A DNA stretch of 64,000 nt from Hahella sp050299855 (GCA_050299855.1 JBNKWQ010000046.1:310001-374000), one strand, 5' to 3'. Positions 53,492 through 63,954 are shown, numbered from the stretch's first letter. Numbers and translations are program-made. Notes: generated by a model not told the origin, from the letters alone.

Positions 53492-55291
53492 GTGAGTAAA
53501 CTCAAACATATCCGTAACTTTTCCATTATTGCCCATATCGATCACGGTAAATCCACGATCGCTGATCGCTTTATTCATTACTGCGGCGGCCTGACTGACC
53601 GTGAGATGTCCGAGCAGGTACTGGACTCCATGGACATCGAGAGAGAGCGTGGTATCACCATTAAAGCTCAGAGCGTCACTCTCTACTATGACGCGCTGGA
53701 CGGTGAACGTTATCAACTGAATTTTATCGACACCCCCGGACATGTGGACTTTTCTTACGAAGTTTCTCGTTCTCTGGCAGCCTGCGAAGGGGCATTGCTG
53801 GTGGTCGATGCCGCTCAGGGTGTCGAAGCTCAGTCTGTTGCCAACTGCTATACCGCGATAGAAATGGGGTTGGAAGTAATTCCGGTACTCAACAAGATGG
53901 ATCTGCCACAGGCGGAACCCGCAAAAGTCCGCAAGGAAATTGAAGAGATTATCGGTATCGATGCTTCCAATGCCGTGGAGGCCAGCGCCAAAGCTGGTAT
54001 CGGTATTCAGGAAACCCTGGAGCAAATTGTACAGATGATTCCAGCGCCTGAAGGTGACCCGGATTCACAGTTGCAAGCGCTGATTATCGATTCCTGGTTT
54101 GACAATTATCTTGGTGTTGTCTCTCTTGTGCGCGTTAAAAATGGCGAACTTAAGAAAGGTGACAAAATTCTGATCAAATCGACAGGTATACAGGAGCCTG
54201 TTACTTCTATTGGTGTGTTTACGCCAAAACGTACTGAGACAGGTGGCCTAAAAGCTGGCGAAGTAGGGTATGTAGTTGCCGGCATCAAAGATATTCATGG
54301 TGCGCCTGTGGGCGATACCATTACTCACGCCAGAACACAGGATGTTAAGTCTCTACCTGGGTTTAAAAAGGTCCAGCCTCAGGTTTATGCGGGCGTTTTC
54401 CCGGTCAGCTCGGAAGATTATGAAGATTTTCGTGAGGCACTGGAAAAGCTTACGCTCAATGATGCCTCGCTGTTTTTTGAGCCGGAATCATCAGATGCTT
54501 TGGGCTTCGGTTTTCGCTGTGGTTTCCTTGGCATGCTGCACATGGAAATTATCCAGGAGCGGCTTGAACGAGAATATGATCTTGACCTGATCACCACTGC
54601 GCCTACAGTCGTATATGAAATCCTGACCAAGAAAAATGAAATTTCTATGGTCGATAACCCGTCGCGCTTGCCGGACCCCGGGTTTATTGAGGAAATGCGT
54701 GAGCCGATTGTGGAAGCCAATATTCTGGTGCCACAGGACTATCTGGGCAATGTGATTTCCCTGTGCGTGGAAAAGCGCGGTGTTCAGAAAAATATGCAGT
54801 TTTTAGGCTCTCAAGTGTCATTGAGTTACGAGCTGCCTATGGGTGAAGTAGTTCTCGACTTTTTTGACCGGTTAAAATCTGTCAGTCGTGGCTATGCTTC
54901 TTTGGACTACCATTTTGTGCGATTCCAGGCAGCAAAACTTGTGCGTTTGGACATTCTCATTAATTCTGAGAAAGTGGATGCGTTGGCCCTTATCGTACAT
55001 AAAGATAACGCGGCTTATCGTGGCCGTCAGCTGGCGGAAAAAATGAAGGAACTGATTCCCCGACAAATGTTTGATGTGGCCATACAGGCAGCAATTGGAG
55101 GGCAGATTGTTGCCCGCACCACAGTCAAAGCTCTGCGGAAGAATGTCCTTGCCAAATGCTACGGTGGGGATGTATCGCGGAAGAAAAAGCTACTACAGAA
55201 ACAAAAAGAAGGTAAAAAACGCATGAAGCAGGTGGGTAAGGTGGAAATTCCCCAGGACGCCTTCCTGGCTGTGCTCAAGGTGGATAACTAG
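53492..55291 (+). CDS. lepA: elongation factor 4
   Basis: LepA/EF-4 is a translational GTPase that back-translocates ribosomes or aids assembly under stress. The 599 residues match the family (599 in E. coli). The G1 loop is AHIDHGKST near residue 14, G3 is DTPGH near residue 79 and G4 is NKMD near residue 132. The C-terminal end has the LepA-specific VEIPQDAFLAVLKV. GTG 53492 is the start. lepB follows. Confidence 0.97.
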   Translation: MSKLKHIRNFSIIAHIDHGKSTIADRFIHYCGGLTDREMSEQVLDSMDIERERGITIKAQSVTLYYDALDGERYQLNFIDTPGHVDFSYEVSRSLAACEGALLVVDAAQGVEAQSVANCYTAIEMGLEVIPVLNKMDLPQAEPAKVRKEIEEIIGIDASNAVEASAKAGIGIQETLEQIVQMIPAPEGDPDSQLQALIIDSWFDNYLGVVSLVRVKNGELKKGDKILIKSTGIQEPVTSIGVFTPKRTETGGLKAGEVGYVVAGIKDIHGAPVGDTITHARTQDVKSLPGFKKVQPQVYAGVFPVSSEDYEDFREALEKLTLNDASLFFEPESSDALGFGFRCGFLGMLHMEIIQERLEREYDLDLITTAPTVVYEILTKKNEISMVDNPSRLPDPGFIEEMREPIVEANILVPQDYLGNVISLCVEKRGVQKNMQFLGSQVSLSYELPMGEVVLDFFDRLKSVSRGYASLDYHFVRFQAAKLVRLDILINSEKVDALALIVHKDNAAYRGRQLAEKMKELIPRQMFDVAIQAAIGGQIVARTTVKALRKNVLAKCYGGDVSRKKKLLQKQKEGKKRMKQVGKVEIPQDAFLAVLKVDN

Positions 55292-55394
55292 CCCACCAAC
55301 GTACATACAGGAATTTTAGCCTCTTGCTTTTCGGCTTCCCAGTATTGCTGACTTTGAGCGTTACCAATTAATAGAAAGCATCACAGGAAATAAC

Positions 55395-56171
55395 ATGGAT
55401 TTTGACTTTGCAATCATACTTGTCGCTCTGACAGCTGTGTCCGGTGGCATCTGGTTGGCGGATACTTTGTTTTTTGCCAAATCCCGTCGAGTCAACGCAG
55501 AACAGGCACAGGAGGAAGTTCCTCTACCTGTTGCAGTGGAATATGCCAAGTCATTTTTTCCGGTGCTGTTTCTGGTGTTGGTAGTACGGTCATTTCTAAT
55601 TGAACCCTTTCAAATTCCATCTCAATCCATGTTGCCTACGCTGGAGGTGGGCGACTTTATTCTTGTAAATAAATATGAGTATGGGCTGAGGGTACCGGTT
55701 TTGGGCTACAAATTTTTGGAAATTGGAGAGCCTGCCAGGGGTGATGTCATGGTTTTCAAAAACCCGGAAGATAATGTTACAAACTATATTAAGCGGGTAG
55801 TCGGTGTGCCTGGGGATGTGGTGCGTTATACCAATAAGACATTATTTATCAACGGCGAGAAAATATTCGAAAAGCTATTGGCTGCATTGCCCGCAGGTGC
55901 ACCTAGAGAATTGATATTTGAAGAAGTGCTTGGCGAGAGCACCCATCGTATTATCAAGCGTAATGATCGTAATGTCCTCGGCGAAAGCGAATGGACCATT
56001 CCTGAAGGGTATTATTTCATGATGGGCGATAACCGTGACCGCTCCAAGGACAGCCGTTTCATAGGCTTGGTTCCTGATGAAAACATTGTCGGTCGTGCTT
56101 TTGCGATCTGGATGCACTGGGAAAAAATATTTTCGATCCCGAGTTTTTCCCGCGTCAGCCTGATTCCATGA
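55395..56171 (+). CDS. lepB: signal peptidase I
   Basis: LepB removes signal peptides from exported proteins. The 258-residue protein has two N-terminal transmembrane segments. The catalytic Ser78 is in PSQSMLPTL and the general base Lys133 in NYIKRVVGVPGD; the family motif MGDNRDRSKDSR follows. It sits between lepA and rnc, as is standard. Confidence 0.97.
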   Translation: MDFDFAIILVALTAVSGGIWLADTLFFAKSRRVNAEQAQEEVPLPVAVEYAKSFFPVLFLVLVVRSFLIEPFQIPSQSMLPTLEVGDFILVNKYEYGLRVPVLGYKFLEIGEPARGDVMVFKNPEDNVTNYIKRVVGVPGDVVRYTNKTLFINGEKIFEKLLAALPAGAPRELIFEEVLGESTHRIIKRNDRNVLGESEWTIPEGYYFMMGDNRDRSKDSRFIGLVPDENIVGRAFAIWMHWEKIFSIPSFSRVSLIP

Positions 56172-56249
56172 CGATTATGGTCTCGGGTCTGTAAAAACAA
56201 CTGCTTGCAAACTATGCTTAATAAAGTAGCTAACCAAAGAGGACACTTT

Positions 56250-56618
56250 ATGCGCCACAAGCAGCAAGGGGCATCAATGTATATCGTTATGATCTGGATT
56301 CTAATCGGTGTGTCTGTGATCACACTTGGTGTAAAAATAGGCCCAATATATCTTGATAACTACACCATTGCCGCGGCATTGGATGGCCTGAAAAGGGAAG
56401 AAAACCTGGCTAAATTGTCAAACGTTGAAATTATCAAGCGATTGGACAAGCACTTTCAGGTAAACAGTGTGCGAAATTTCAATAAAGAAAATATCAAAAT
56501 TGTGCGGGACAAAACCAAGCTGTCAGTCAATATTGATTATGAAGTGCGTACAAATATAGTTAAAAATATTGATGCAGTGGTTTCCTTTGAAAACCATCTG
56601 GAAGTGGATAATAAGTGA
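56250..56618 (+). CDS. DUF4845 membrane protein
   Basis: The protein has 122 residues from ATG 56250, with AGAGGA 6-7 bases upstream. One transmembrane segment (IVMIWILIGVSVITLGV) is followed by a small soluble domain (YTIAAALDGLKREENL). It resembles the DUF4845 proteins found between lepB and rnc in Pseudomonas-type genomes. The stop overlaps the rnc start (GTGA), so expression is coupled. Function unknown. Confidence 0.88.
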   Translation: MRHKQQGASMYIVMIWILIGVSVITLGVKIGPIYLDNYTIAAALDGLKREENLAKLSNVEIIKRLDKHFQVNSVRNFNKENIKIVRDKTKLSVNIDYEVRTNIVKNIDAVVSFENHLEVDNK

Positions 56619-57295
56619 CAGAAAAGCTCGACAGATTGCAACGCGCCATCGGCTATCGTTTTCAAGACATCAATCTACTGACATTGGCGCTGACTCACCG
56701 CAGTTTTGGTGGACGTAATAATGAGCGTCTGGAGTTTTTAGGCGACTCGGTACTGAATTTTATTATTGCTGAATATTTATACCGGCGCTTTGATGAGGCG
56801 CGGGAAGGGCAGCTCAGTAGACTAAGAGCGCGGATGGTGAAAGGTGTCACTCTGGCCGAGATAGCTCGTGAGTTTAACCTTGGCGAGTATCTGAGACTTG
56901 GCTCTGGTGAGCTAAAAAGCGGCGGCTTCAGAAGGGAGTCAATACTGGCCGATGCGCTTGAATCCATTATTGGTGCAATATATCTGGACAGTGGTTTTGA
57001 TGTGTGCACAGAACGTGTCCTCAGCTGGTTTGAGCAACGCCTGGGGTTGTTGAATTTAAAAGACACCACTAAAGATTCCAAAACCCGTTTGCAGGAATAC
57101 CTCCAGGCAAGGCAGTTAAATTTGCCTCGCTATGAAGTTATTTCGGTTCAGGGAGAGGCCCATGCACAGACCTTCCATGTACGCTGTATGGTAGAAAGCC
57201 TGGATAATCCTACGGAAGGAACAGGTAGCAGTCGCAGAGTTGCGGAGCAGAAATCAGCCAAAAAGGCTCTTGCAGAGCTGGGTGTAGACAAGTGA
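56615..57295 (+). CDS. rnc: ribonuclease III
   Basis: RNase III cleaves double-stranded RNA in rRNA maturation and mRNA control. The 226-residue protein has the signature ERLEFLGDSVL (Glu40, Asp44) and the second acidic pair in LADALESIIGAIYLD, followed by a double-stranded RNA-binding domain (LQEYLQARQLNLPRYEV). The start is GTG 56615 and era overlaps its stop. Confidence 0.97.
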   Translation: MTEKLDRLQRAIGYRFQDINLLTLALTHRSFGGRNNERLEFLGDSVLNFIIAEYLYRRFDEAREGQLSRLRARMVKGVTLAEIAREFNLGEYLRLGSGELKSGGFRRESILADALESIIGAIYLDSGFDVCTERVLSWFEQRLGLLNLKDTTKDSKTRLQEYLQARQLNLPRYEVISVQGEAHAQTFHVRCMVESLDNPTEGTGSSRRVAEQKSAKKALAELGVDK

Positions 57296-58194
57296 ATCAT
57301 GAAATCTCGACTCAATGTGGTTATGTTGCCATTGTCGGACGCCCAAATGTTGGTAAGTCAACGTTACTGAATCGTATTCTGGGTCAGAAAATCAGCATTA
57401 CTTCGCGTAAGCCTCAAACTACTCGCCACCAGATCCTCGGTATCAAAACAGAAGCGAATCACCAGGCGATATATGTCGATACTCCAGGGCTCCACCGCGC
57501 CGAGAAAAAAGCCCTTAGCAGAGTGCTAAATAAGGCCTCATCAACTGCTTTGAAGGATGCGGATGTTATTGTCTTTGTGGTAGACCGCGAACGCTGGTCA
57601 GACGAAGATCAATATGTCCTGGAAAAAGTCTCTGCCGCTCGTGGTACCAAAATTTTGGCGATTAACAAAATAGACCGCCTGGAAGACAAGAATAAGCTAC
57701 TGCCGTTTATTGAACGTTTAAGTCAGGAATGTGAATTTGCCCATATTGTCCCCATTTCTGCCGAGCAGGGGACCAATATCGAACGTCTTGAGAAGGTTAT
57801 TTTTGAGGCGTTGCCAGACAGTATTCATTTCTATCCCGAAGACCAGGTGACGGACCGCAGTGAACGCTTCCTGGCCATGGAAATTGTGCGTGAAAAAGTC
57901 ATGCGCCAGTTAGGGGAGGAAATCCCCTACGAGGTAACTGTCGAGATCGAGCAGTTCAAACAAGAAGGTAAATTACTCCGCATTAATGCCTTAATCCTGG
58001 TGGAACGGGATGGCCAGAAAAAGATTGTCATTGGCCAGAAAGGTGAACGTATTAAACGAATTGGTATAGATGCCCGCAAGGATATGGAGAGCTTGTTTGA
58101 GCATAAAGTTATGCTTGAGCTTTGGGTGAAGGTCAGGTCTGGCTGGAGTGATGATGAGCGTGCACTCAAAAGCCTGGGATATGACGATCGCTAA
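57292..58194 (+). CDS. era: GTPase Era
   Basis: Era binds 16S rRNA and aids 30S assembly. The 300-residue protein has the P-loop GRPNVGKST (16-24), switch II DTPGLH, the NKID motif and a C-terminal KH domain (VIGQKGERIKRIG). The start GTG overlaps the rnc stop. recO follows after 24 bases. Confidence 0.97.
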   Translation: MNHEISTQCGYVAIVGRPNVGKSTLLNRILGQKISITSRKPQTTRHQILGIKTEANHQAIYVDTPGLHRAEKKALSRVLNKASSTALKDADVIVFVVDRERWSDEDQYVLEKVSAARGTKILAINKIDRLEDKNKLLPFIERLSQECEFAHIVPISAEQGTNIERLEKVIFEALPDSIHFYPEDQVTDRSERFLAMEIVREKVMRQLGEEIPYEVTVEIEQFKQEGKLLRINALILVERDGQKKIVIGQKGERIKRIGIDARKDMESLFEHKVMLELWVKVRSGWSDDERALKSLGYDDR

Positions 58195-58218
58195 CGCGGA
58201 TAGGCCATTCATAACGGC

Positions 58219-58926
58219 ATGCAATCCTCTCAATCTGCTTTTCTGCTTCATTCCCGTCCTTATCGGGAAACCAGCCTGATTGTTGATTTATTCTGTAAAG
58301 AAACGGGACGTATTGCTGCGGTGGCTCGTGGGGCCCGAGCAAATAAGGGGACCGCAGCGTTGCTGCAACCCTTCCAGGGTCTGCTCATATCTTTTAGTGG
58401 TAATTCGGAACTTAAGTCTTTAGGCCAAATTGAAATGTCTGGTTACAGGCGCCCACTGCAGGGTCTTTCGCTATACTCGGGCTTTTACCTGAACGAGCTC
58501 TTGCTGAAATTACTACCTGCTTTGGGTGGCCCTTCCGAACTTTTTAATACCTACCAGAACACTCTGGAGCAATTATCAAATAATAGCCCTCTCGAACCAG
58601 CGCTAAGATTATTTGAACTATCGCTACTGGAAGAAATGGGTATGGGTGTTGAGTTTGATCGTGAAAGCATGAGCGGGTTGGCGATCACACCGGGGAACTA
58701 CTATCTGGTGACCGCCGAAGAGGGTATCGTGCAGGTTGAGCCTGGTGCGGCTAATGCTATTCACGGTAAGACCTTATTGGCGATCCATCAACGCCTATGG
58801 CAAGATCCCGGAGTGCTTTTAGCGGCGAAGAGAATTTGCCGTAGTATGATTAACCATATGCTGGGAGGCAGACCGTTGCAGTCGCGTAAAGTTCTCCAGC
58901 AATATATAGAGGTGCAGCGTGACTAG
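58219..58926 (+). CDS. recO: DNA repair protein RecO
   Basis: RecO works with RecR to load RecA at gaps. The 235-residue protein has an N-terminal OB domain (SAFLLHSRPYRETSLIVDLF, VARGARANKGT) and a helical C-terminal part. No zinc-binding cysteine group is seen, as in E. coli. The stop overlaps the pdxJ start by eight bases. Confidence 0.95.
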   Translation: MQSSQSAFLLHSRPYRETSLIVDLFCKETGRIAAVARGARANKGTAALLQPFQGLLISFSGNSELKSLGQIEMSGYRRPLQGLSLYSGFYLNELLLKLLPALGGPSELFNTYQNTLEQLSNNSPLEPALRLFELSLLEEMGMGVEFDRESMSGLAITPGNYYLVTAEEGIVQVEPGAANAIHGKTLLAIHQRLWQDPGVLLAAKRICRSMINHMLGGRPLQSRKVLQQYIEVQRD

Positions 58927-59659
58927 TCGAGTGCTTTTGGGTGTCAATGTTGATCATGTGGCAACACTACGTGAAGCCAGAGGAACCCGCTACCCGGACC
59001 CGGTGCTGGCAGCTCTGCAGGCAGAGCAGGCCGGTGCGGATGGCATTACCATCCATCCCCGTGAAGACCGGCGGCATATTCAGGACCGCGACGTTTATCT
59101 GATGAAAGAAACGCTGACCACTAGAATGAACCTGGAAATGGCGGTAACTGACGCCATGATCGAAATGGCGTTGAAAGTGCAGCCGGCCCATTGTTGCCTG
59201 GTTCCTGAAAAACGGGAAGAATTGACTACCGAAGGCGGTCTTGACGTTGTGGGACAGGAGGCACGGGTGACGGATGCCTGCCAGCAGTTGACAGCAGCCG
59301 GTATCGAAGTGTCTCTGTTTATAGATCCTGATCGTGACCAGATAGCTGCGGCGAATCGCTGTGGAGCACAGGCGATTGAGATTCACACCGGACGTTATGC
59401 TGATGCCATCGATGAGTCTACCCGCCTGGCTGAGCTGGAGATTATTCAATATGCAGTGGCTTATGCATGTTCATTGGGACTGATTGTGAATGCCGGACAC
59501 GGGCTTCACTACCACAATGTGCAGGATATCGCTGCCATAGATGGTATCAACGAACTCAATATTGGTCACAGTATTGTGGCCCAGGCACTATTCAGTGGTT
59601 TTCCTCAGGCAGTGAGAGATATGCGCACCCTGCTGGACCAGGCAGTACTAGCCAAATAG
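58919..59659 (+). CDS. pdxJ: pyridoxine 5'-phosphate synthase
   Basis: PdxJ makes pyridoxine 5'-phosphate from 1-deoxyxylulose 5-phosphate and 3-amino-2-oxopropyl phosphate. The 246-residue TIM barrel has LGVNVDHVATLREARG, HPREDRRHI and NAGHGLHYHNV. The start is GTG 58919, inside the end of recO. It is convergent with the sensor kinase gene, with 53 bases between. Confidence 0.97.
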   Translation: MTSRVLLGVNVDHVATLREARGTRYPDPVLAALQAEQAGADGITIHPREDRRHIQDRDVYLMKETLTTRMNLEMAVTDAMIEMALKVQPAHCCLVPEKREELTTEGGLDVVGQEARVTDACQQLTAAGIEVSLFIDPDRDQIAAANRCGAQAIEIHTGRYADAIDESTRLAELEIIQYAVAYACSLGLIVNAGHGLHYHNVQDIAAIDGINELNIGHSIVAQALFSGFPQAVRDMRTLLDQAVLAK

Positions 59660-59712
59660 TCAGGCCAATTGTCGCTGGTAGGTCGGGTATAGCCTGTAGG
59701 TGATTCTTTTGT

Positions 59713-62574
59713 TCAGGTGGTTTGAGTTGATTGGAAATTACGCAAGGTCGACTGCCAGTCATTACGTTCAGCCCAATATTGAACTCGGTCAATTTCGTCA
59801 AGCAGGGCATTGAATTCTTTGTCAAAGGGTTTCTTGCGTTTAATCAGCGTTTCCAGTGACCCTGCTTTCGTCCTTAACGCAGGCACGCCGCAGTAGCGGC
59901 TGGCTCCGTGCAATCGGTGTACGTTGGAAAGCAACTGATCATTGTTGCCCAGCTCAAAAGCTCTTTGAATCTGCGCTTTATCTTCCGGCAGGCTTTCTAT
60001 CAACATGGAGAACAACTCTTCAGCCAAATCCGCTTTATTACCGGCAAGCGCAATGCTGTTTTCCAAGTCGACAGAGGGCTCTGAGGCAAACTTTACCGAG
60101 GGCTTGATACTGGGTACATTCACCGGCATGGCTGCCTGCTGAGATGAAAGCGATAGATGAATGCCGGTGCGTTTGGCGATGATTTGTTGCAGCTCTTCTT
60201 CGTTGGTAGGCTTGGTCAGGTAGTCATCAAATCCGCTGTTGAGCAGAGTCTCGCGTTCATCGGTTAGAGCATGCGCCGTCAGCGCAATAATCGGTGTGTG
60301 GCGTTTGCCGGATTCAAACTGCCGAATCTTGCGGGTTGTTTCAATGCCATCCATGCCGGGCATCTGCACATCCATAAATATGATGGCATATTTCTTTAGC
60401 TTGGCCTTGGTCAGGGCTTCATAACCACTGTATGCAGTGTCTGTGTCAGCCCCCAACTCATTGAGAAAGGCCTCCACTAACTTTAGGTTGGCTGAATTGT
60501 CGTCTACGGCAAGAATTGACGGCTTCTGGTGCCCCCGTGTCGGAGGTATCCTCTCTGGTAGCTGTTCCAGGAATTGTTCTGGGGAACCCCCTGTAATAAG
60601 CTGCGTAAGAGCGTTACCCAGCCTGCGACGGGAGGGTGGTTTGATCAGATAATTAGATGCCTCAGCGAGTATAGGGGGTTCTTCAGCGCCAATAGCAATT
60701 GTTGGTGTCAGCACCAGAGCCCGGCAATCGAGGGTATACTCCAGTTGCCGTATTGCTTCCAGATAGGAATTGGAGCGCAGATGATGGCGTGTAATACCTA
60801 TAAGGGCTGCCGCGTAGCCCTGGCCTTTTATCTGCGCTTCAGACACCTTTTCCAGCAATTCTGAAATATTGTCGACGATTGTCAGATCCGCTTCCCAGTG
60901 AAGCAGTGTGTGGCGTATCGACAGTGCAGTCTTCGGTTGGTTTTCCAGGTAAATAAGGCGTTCACCACCAATTTCAGGTACCACTTCTTGTGGATGTGAC
61001 TGCTCAGGAGCAACCTCAACGCGAAGAATAATCCAAAAAGTGGAACCCTTGCCCAGGTCGCTTTCGACGCCGATAGAACCGCCCATCTGTTCAGTCAAAC
61101 GACGTGAAATAACCAGGCCGAGTCCCGTACCTCCAAAGCGTCTGGCGGTGGAGGCATCTGCCTGACTGAAAGCGCTGAACAGGGTGCTTTGCTGAACTCT
61201 GGACAAGCCAACGCCGGTGTCGGTTACCGTGATTTTTATCGTTGGCCGGTCGTCTTCACTATCCTCCAGCATCACTCTGACGACGACTTCACCACTTTGG
61301 GTGAACTTGATACCGTTGTTGACCAGATTGGTAATGATTTGTTTCATCCTTAGCGGATCGCCCATGATATAGTCGGGGACATCGGAGTAAACCAGGCCGG
61401 CAAGATCAAGATTCTTTTCGTGTGCTCCGGGGGCCAGCATAGTGAGCACATCTTCAACGATCTCTCTAAGATTCATCACCGTATTATCGAGGATGAGTTT
61501 TCCAGCCTCGATTTTAGAGAAATCAAGGATGTCATTAATGATGGTGAGCAGGATCTCGGAGGACTTGTAAATAGTGTTCAACTGATCACGTTGCTGAACG
61601 CCCAAATTACTTTTAGCCAGCAGTTTTGTAAATCCGATAATGCCGTTAAGGGGGGTGCGAATTTCATGGGAAATGTTGGCAAGAAACTCGGATTTTACCC
61701 GGCTGGCCTCCAGGGCTTCCTTGCGCGCGAGATCCAGCTCGATGTTCTGTATCTCGATGGTCTCCAGGGTCTCACGTAAATCTTCCGTGGCCTGATCAAT
61801 ATTCTGCTGCATCTCTATACGGGACTTTTCCAAAACTTCCGCCATGGAGTTGATGCCGTCCTGAAGGTTGGCCAGTTCCGGGCTTGCCTCGATATAGACA
61901 CGTGTGTTCAAGCGCCCCTCACGAATCTGGCTTAATGCCTTGGCGACCTCTCCAAGAGGGCGGGTTAAGTCCCGACTCAGACGCAAAGCCATGTAAGTAC
62001 AGAGAATTATGGACAAGGTAACTGCTACGATTGCAAAAAGCAGGGTCTGGTACTTGGCTAGATCTGTGGGTGCCCGGGTCACTTCCACCACCGCCCAACC
62101 GATAAGGTTCTCCATAGGGCCTGAATTGGTGAAGTTTAAATTTTCTTCCTTTACTTTCGGCGTGGAGGAGTCCGTATGATGCCAAACTGGCATGCTAAAG
62201 CGTAATACTTCATAGCTTGAATAGATTGTCAGTTGATTGGCCAGGCTGGCTGGAATGGTATGCGGTTCAAGCAGTTTGGGGCCTGCATGTGCAAGTGCCA
62301 CCCTTTTGCGGTTGTATATGACAACTGATCGTATATCTCGTTCTTCCAGCACTGAGTTTGCCAGTGCTTGCAGTGAGGGCTGGTTGTTTGCTGCCACACC
62401 GTATTCAGCTGCATTTGCCATGTGTCGCGCGGAGTCTGTGCCGCGATCAAGCATCATGCGGTTTAGGTCAGTCAGTCGGGTATAGACAAAAAATACTGAC
62501 ATCACCAAAGCAATCCCCAGCGTAGGGATCAGCGTTAGCAGGATTACTTTGGTTTTAATGCCCCAATGCGTCAT
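59713..62574 (-). CDS. barA: hybrid sensor histidine kinase, BarA/GacS type
   Basis: The 953-residue tripartite kinase starts the Gac/Rsm-type cascade. The order is: TM1 (~10-30), periplasmic sensor to ~175, TM2 (~178-197), HAMP, HisKA with SHEIRTPLN (His303), ATPase (DTGVGLS, GGTGLGL), a degenerate receiver (~538-660), an intact receiver (Asp735 in FMDVQMPG) and an HPt domain (His886 in VHRLHGAS). The first receiver has no Asp at the expected site (ALIGITRH). The place next to cysM is as for gacS in Pseudomonas. The cognate response regulator is not in the window. Confidence 0.93.
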   Translation of the reverse strand: MTHWGIKTKVILLTLIPTLGIALVMSVFFVYTRLTDLNRMMLDRGTDSARHMANAAEYGVAANNQPSLQALANSVLEERDIRSVVIYNRKRVALAHAGPKLLEPHTIPASLANQLTIYSSYEVLRFSMPVWHHTDSSTPKVKEENLNFTNSGPMENLIGWAVVEVTRAPTDLAKYQTLLFAIVAVTLSIILCTYMALRLSRDLTRPLGEVAKALSQIREGRLNTRVYIEASPELANLQDGINSMAEVLEKSRIEMQQNIDQATEDLRETLETIEIQNIELDLARKEALEASRVKSEFLANISHEIRTPLNGIIGFTKLLAKSNLGVQQRDQLNTIYKSSEILLTIINDILDFSKIEAGKLILDNTVMNLREIVEDVLTMLAPGAHEKNLDLAGLVYSDVPDYIMGDPLRMKQIITNLVNNGIKFTQSGEVVVRVMLEDSEDDRPTIKITVTDTGVGLSRVQQSTLFSAFSQADASTARRFGGTGLGLVISRRLTEQMGGSIGVESDLGKGSTFWIILRVEVAPEQSHPQEVVPEIGGERLIYLENQPKTALSIRHTLLHWEADLTIVDNISELLEKVSEAQIKGQGYAAALIGITRHHLRSNSYLEAIRQLEYTLDCRALVLTPTIAIGAEEPPILAEASNYLIKPPSRRRLGNALTQLITGGSPEQFLEQLPERIPPTRGHQKPSILAVDDNSANLKLVEAFLNELGADTDTAYSGYEALTKAKLKKYAIIFMDVQMPGMDGIETTRKIRQFESGKRHTPIIALTAHALTDERETLLNSGFDDYLTKPTNEEELQQIIAKRTGIHLSLSSQQAAMPVNVPSIKPSVKFASEPSVDLENSIALAGNKADLAEELFSMLIESLPEDKAQIQRAFELGNNDQLLSNVHRLHGASRYCGVPALRTKAGSLETLIKRKKPFDKEFNALLDEIDRVQYWAERNDWQSTLRNFQSTQTT

Positions 62575-62925
62575 AAATAATAATACTCAAACCAATTAAA
62601 ACTTTGCCGCTCTGGCTGAACCGTTAGACTTTACCGAAAAACTCTTTGGCTGGTTAGTCAGAGGTGAAAATTTCCTGGCTTATTACGCAGTTTAAAGATA
62701 TTTCCAGGAGCTACATAAGTTAGTTTCAGGGATTGCAATAGAAAGAGCAGGCTCTAAGCAAGAAAGTCTAGATTTCACTATTACAATACTTTTCTTATAT
62801 AAATGTCTGCTTTTTATATTGGAAAAGAATATAACGTAACGGGTTTTAATTGCTTATTATGGTCCACATTTCCAGTTTATAGACAGCTATAAATCGACGG
62901 TCACCTTTTAAGAGTTTTCGCGAAT
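62575..62925. other. 351-base divergent promoter region, barA/cysM
   Basis: No gene is seen. The stretch is AT-rich and should hold both promoters. TATAAA at 62889-62894 could be the cysM -10 box, with no strong -35. Several TA-rich tracts lie around 62810-62840. I see no riboswitch or operator that I can name. Confidence 0.4.
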
Positions 62926-63813
62926 ATGTCCTATCCAACAATTGAATCCTATGTCGGCAACACCCCACTGGTGCGATTGCAACGTCTGCCAGGTGCGACT
63001 TCCAACACCATTCTGGCAAAACTTGAAGGTAATAATCCTGCCGGCTCGGTCAAGGATCGGCCGGCATTAAGCATGATTCAGGAGGCGGAAAATCAGGGAA
63101 TTATCAAACCAGGTGACACGCTGATAGAAGCCACCAGCGGCAATACCGGCATTGCGCTGGCCATGGCTGCTGCCATGAAGGGCTATCGCATGATACTGAT
63201 CATGCCGGCACATATGAGTGAAGAAAGACGTGCCGCCATGTCTGCCTATGGCGCTGAGCTGATCAGTATCAGCAAAGAACAGGGAATGGAAGGCGCGCGC
63301 GATCTGGCAAAAGAAATGGAGGAGCGTGGTGAGGGCATCGTTCTGGATCAGTTTGCCAATCCTGCTAATCCACTTGCCCACTATCGCACCACCGGACCTG
63401 AAATATGGCAGCAGACCGAAGGTAAAATTACCCACTTTGTCAGTTCGATGGGGACTACGGGTACCATTATGGGTACGTCCCGCTATTTGAAAGAACAGAA
63501 TCCAGATATTCAGATTATCGGCCTTCAGCCTGGTGAGGGCGCGTCTATCCCCGGCATTCGTCGTTGGCCCGAAGCCTATTTACCTAAGATATTTGAGCCG
63601 ACCAGAGTGGATCGCATATTGGATATTTCCCAGGAAGAAGCTGAGGTGACCATGCGGCAGCTGGCCAGTGTTGAGGGCATCTTCTGTGGTGTTTCATCAG
63701 GTGGAGCTATAGCCGGTGCCCTGCGTATCGCCCAGGAACTGGAGAATGCGGTCATCGTTGCGATTATCTGTGATCGCGGCGATCGTTACTTATCCACAGG
63801 TGTTTTCAGTTAA
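62926..63813 (+). CDS. cysM: cysteine synthase B
   Basis: CysM makes cysteine from O-acetylserine with sulfide or thiosulfate. The 295-residue PLP enzyme has the lysine in NPAGSVKDRPA (Lys43), the substrate loop EATSGNTGIA and the phosphate loop GTTGTIMGTSRYL. The C-terminal CDRGDRYLSTG is characteristic of CysM. It is divergent from barA. Confidence 0.96.
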   Translation: MSYPTIESYVGNTPLVRLQRLPGATSNTILAKLEGNNPAGSVKDRPALSMIQEAENQGIIKPGDTLIEATSGNTGIALAMAAAMKGYRMILIMPAHMSEERRAAMSAYGAELISISKEQGMEGARDLAKEMEERGEGIVLDQFANPANPLAHYRTTGPEIWQQTEGKITHFVSSMGTTGTIMGTSRYLKEQNPDIQIIGLQPGEGASIPGIRRWPEAYLPKIFEPTRVDRILDISQEEAEVTMRQLASVEGIFCGVSSGGAIAGALRIAQELENAVIVAIICDRGDRYLSTGVFS

Positions 63814-63954
63814 GTTTTATTGGGTGTTTCCAGCTAAATCTTATAGATAGTTCGGAAGGGCTGGCCCAGGCTGGAAAAACTTCTGAACCTATCGGCATGG
63901 TCACACTTGTTCCGGCCAATAGCTGTTGCTTAAGCTAGATTGTTGCCTCCCGTG

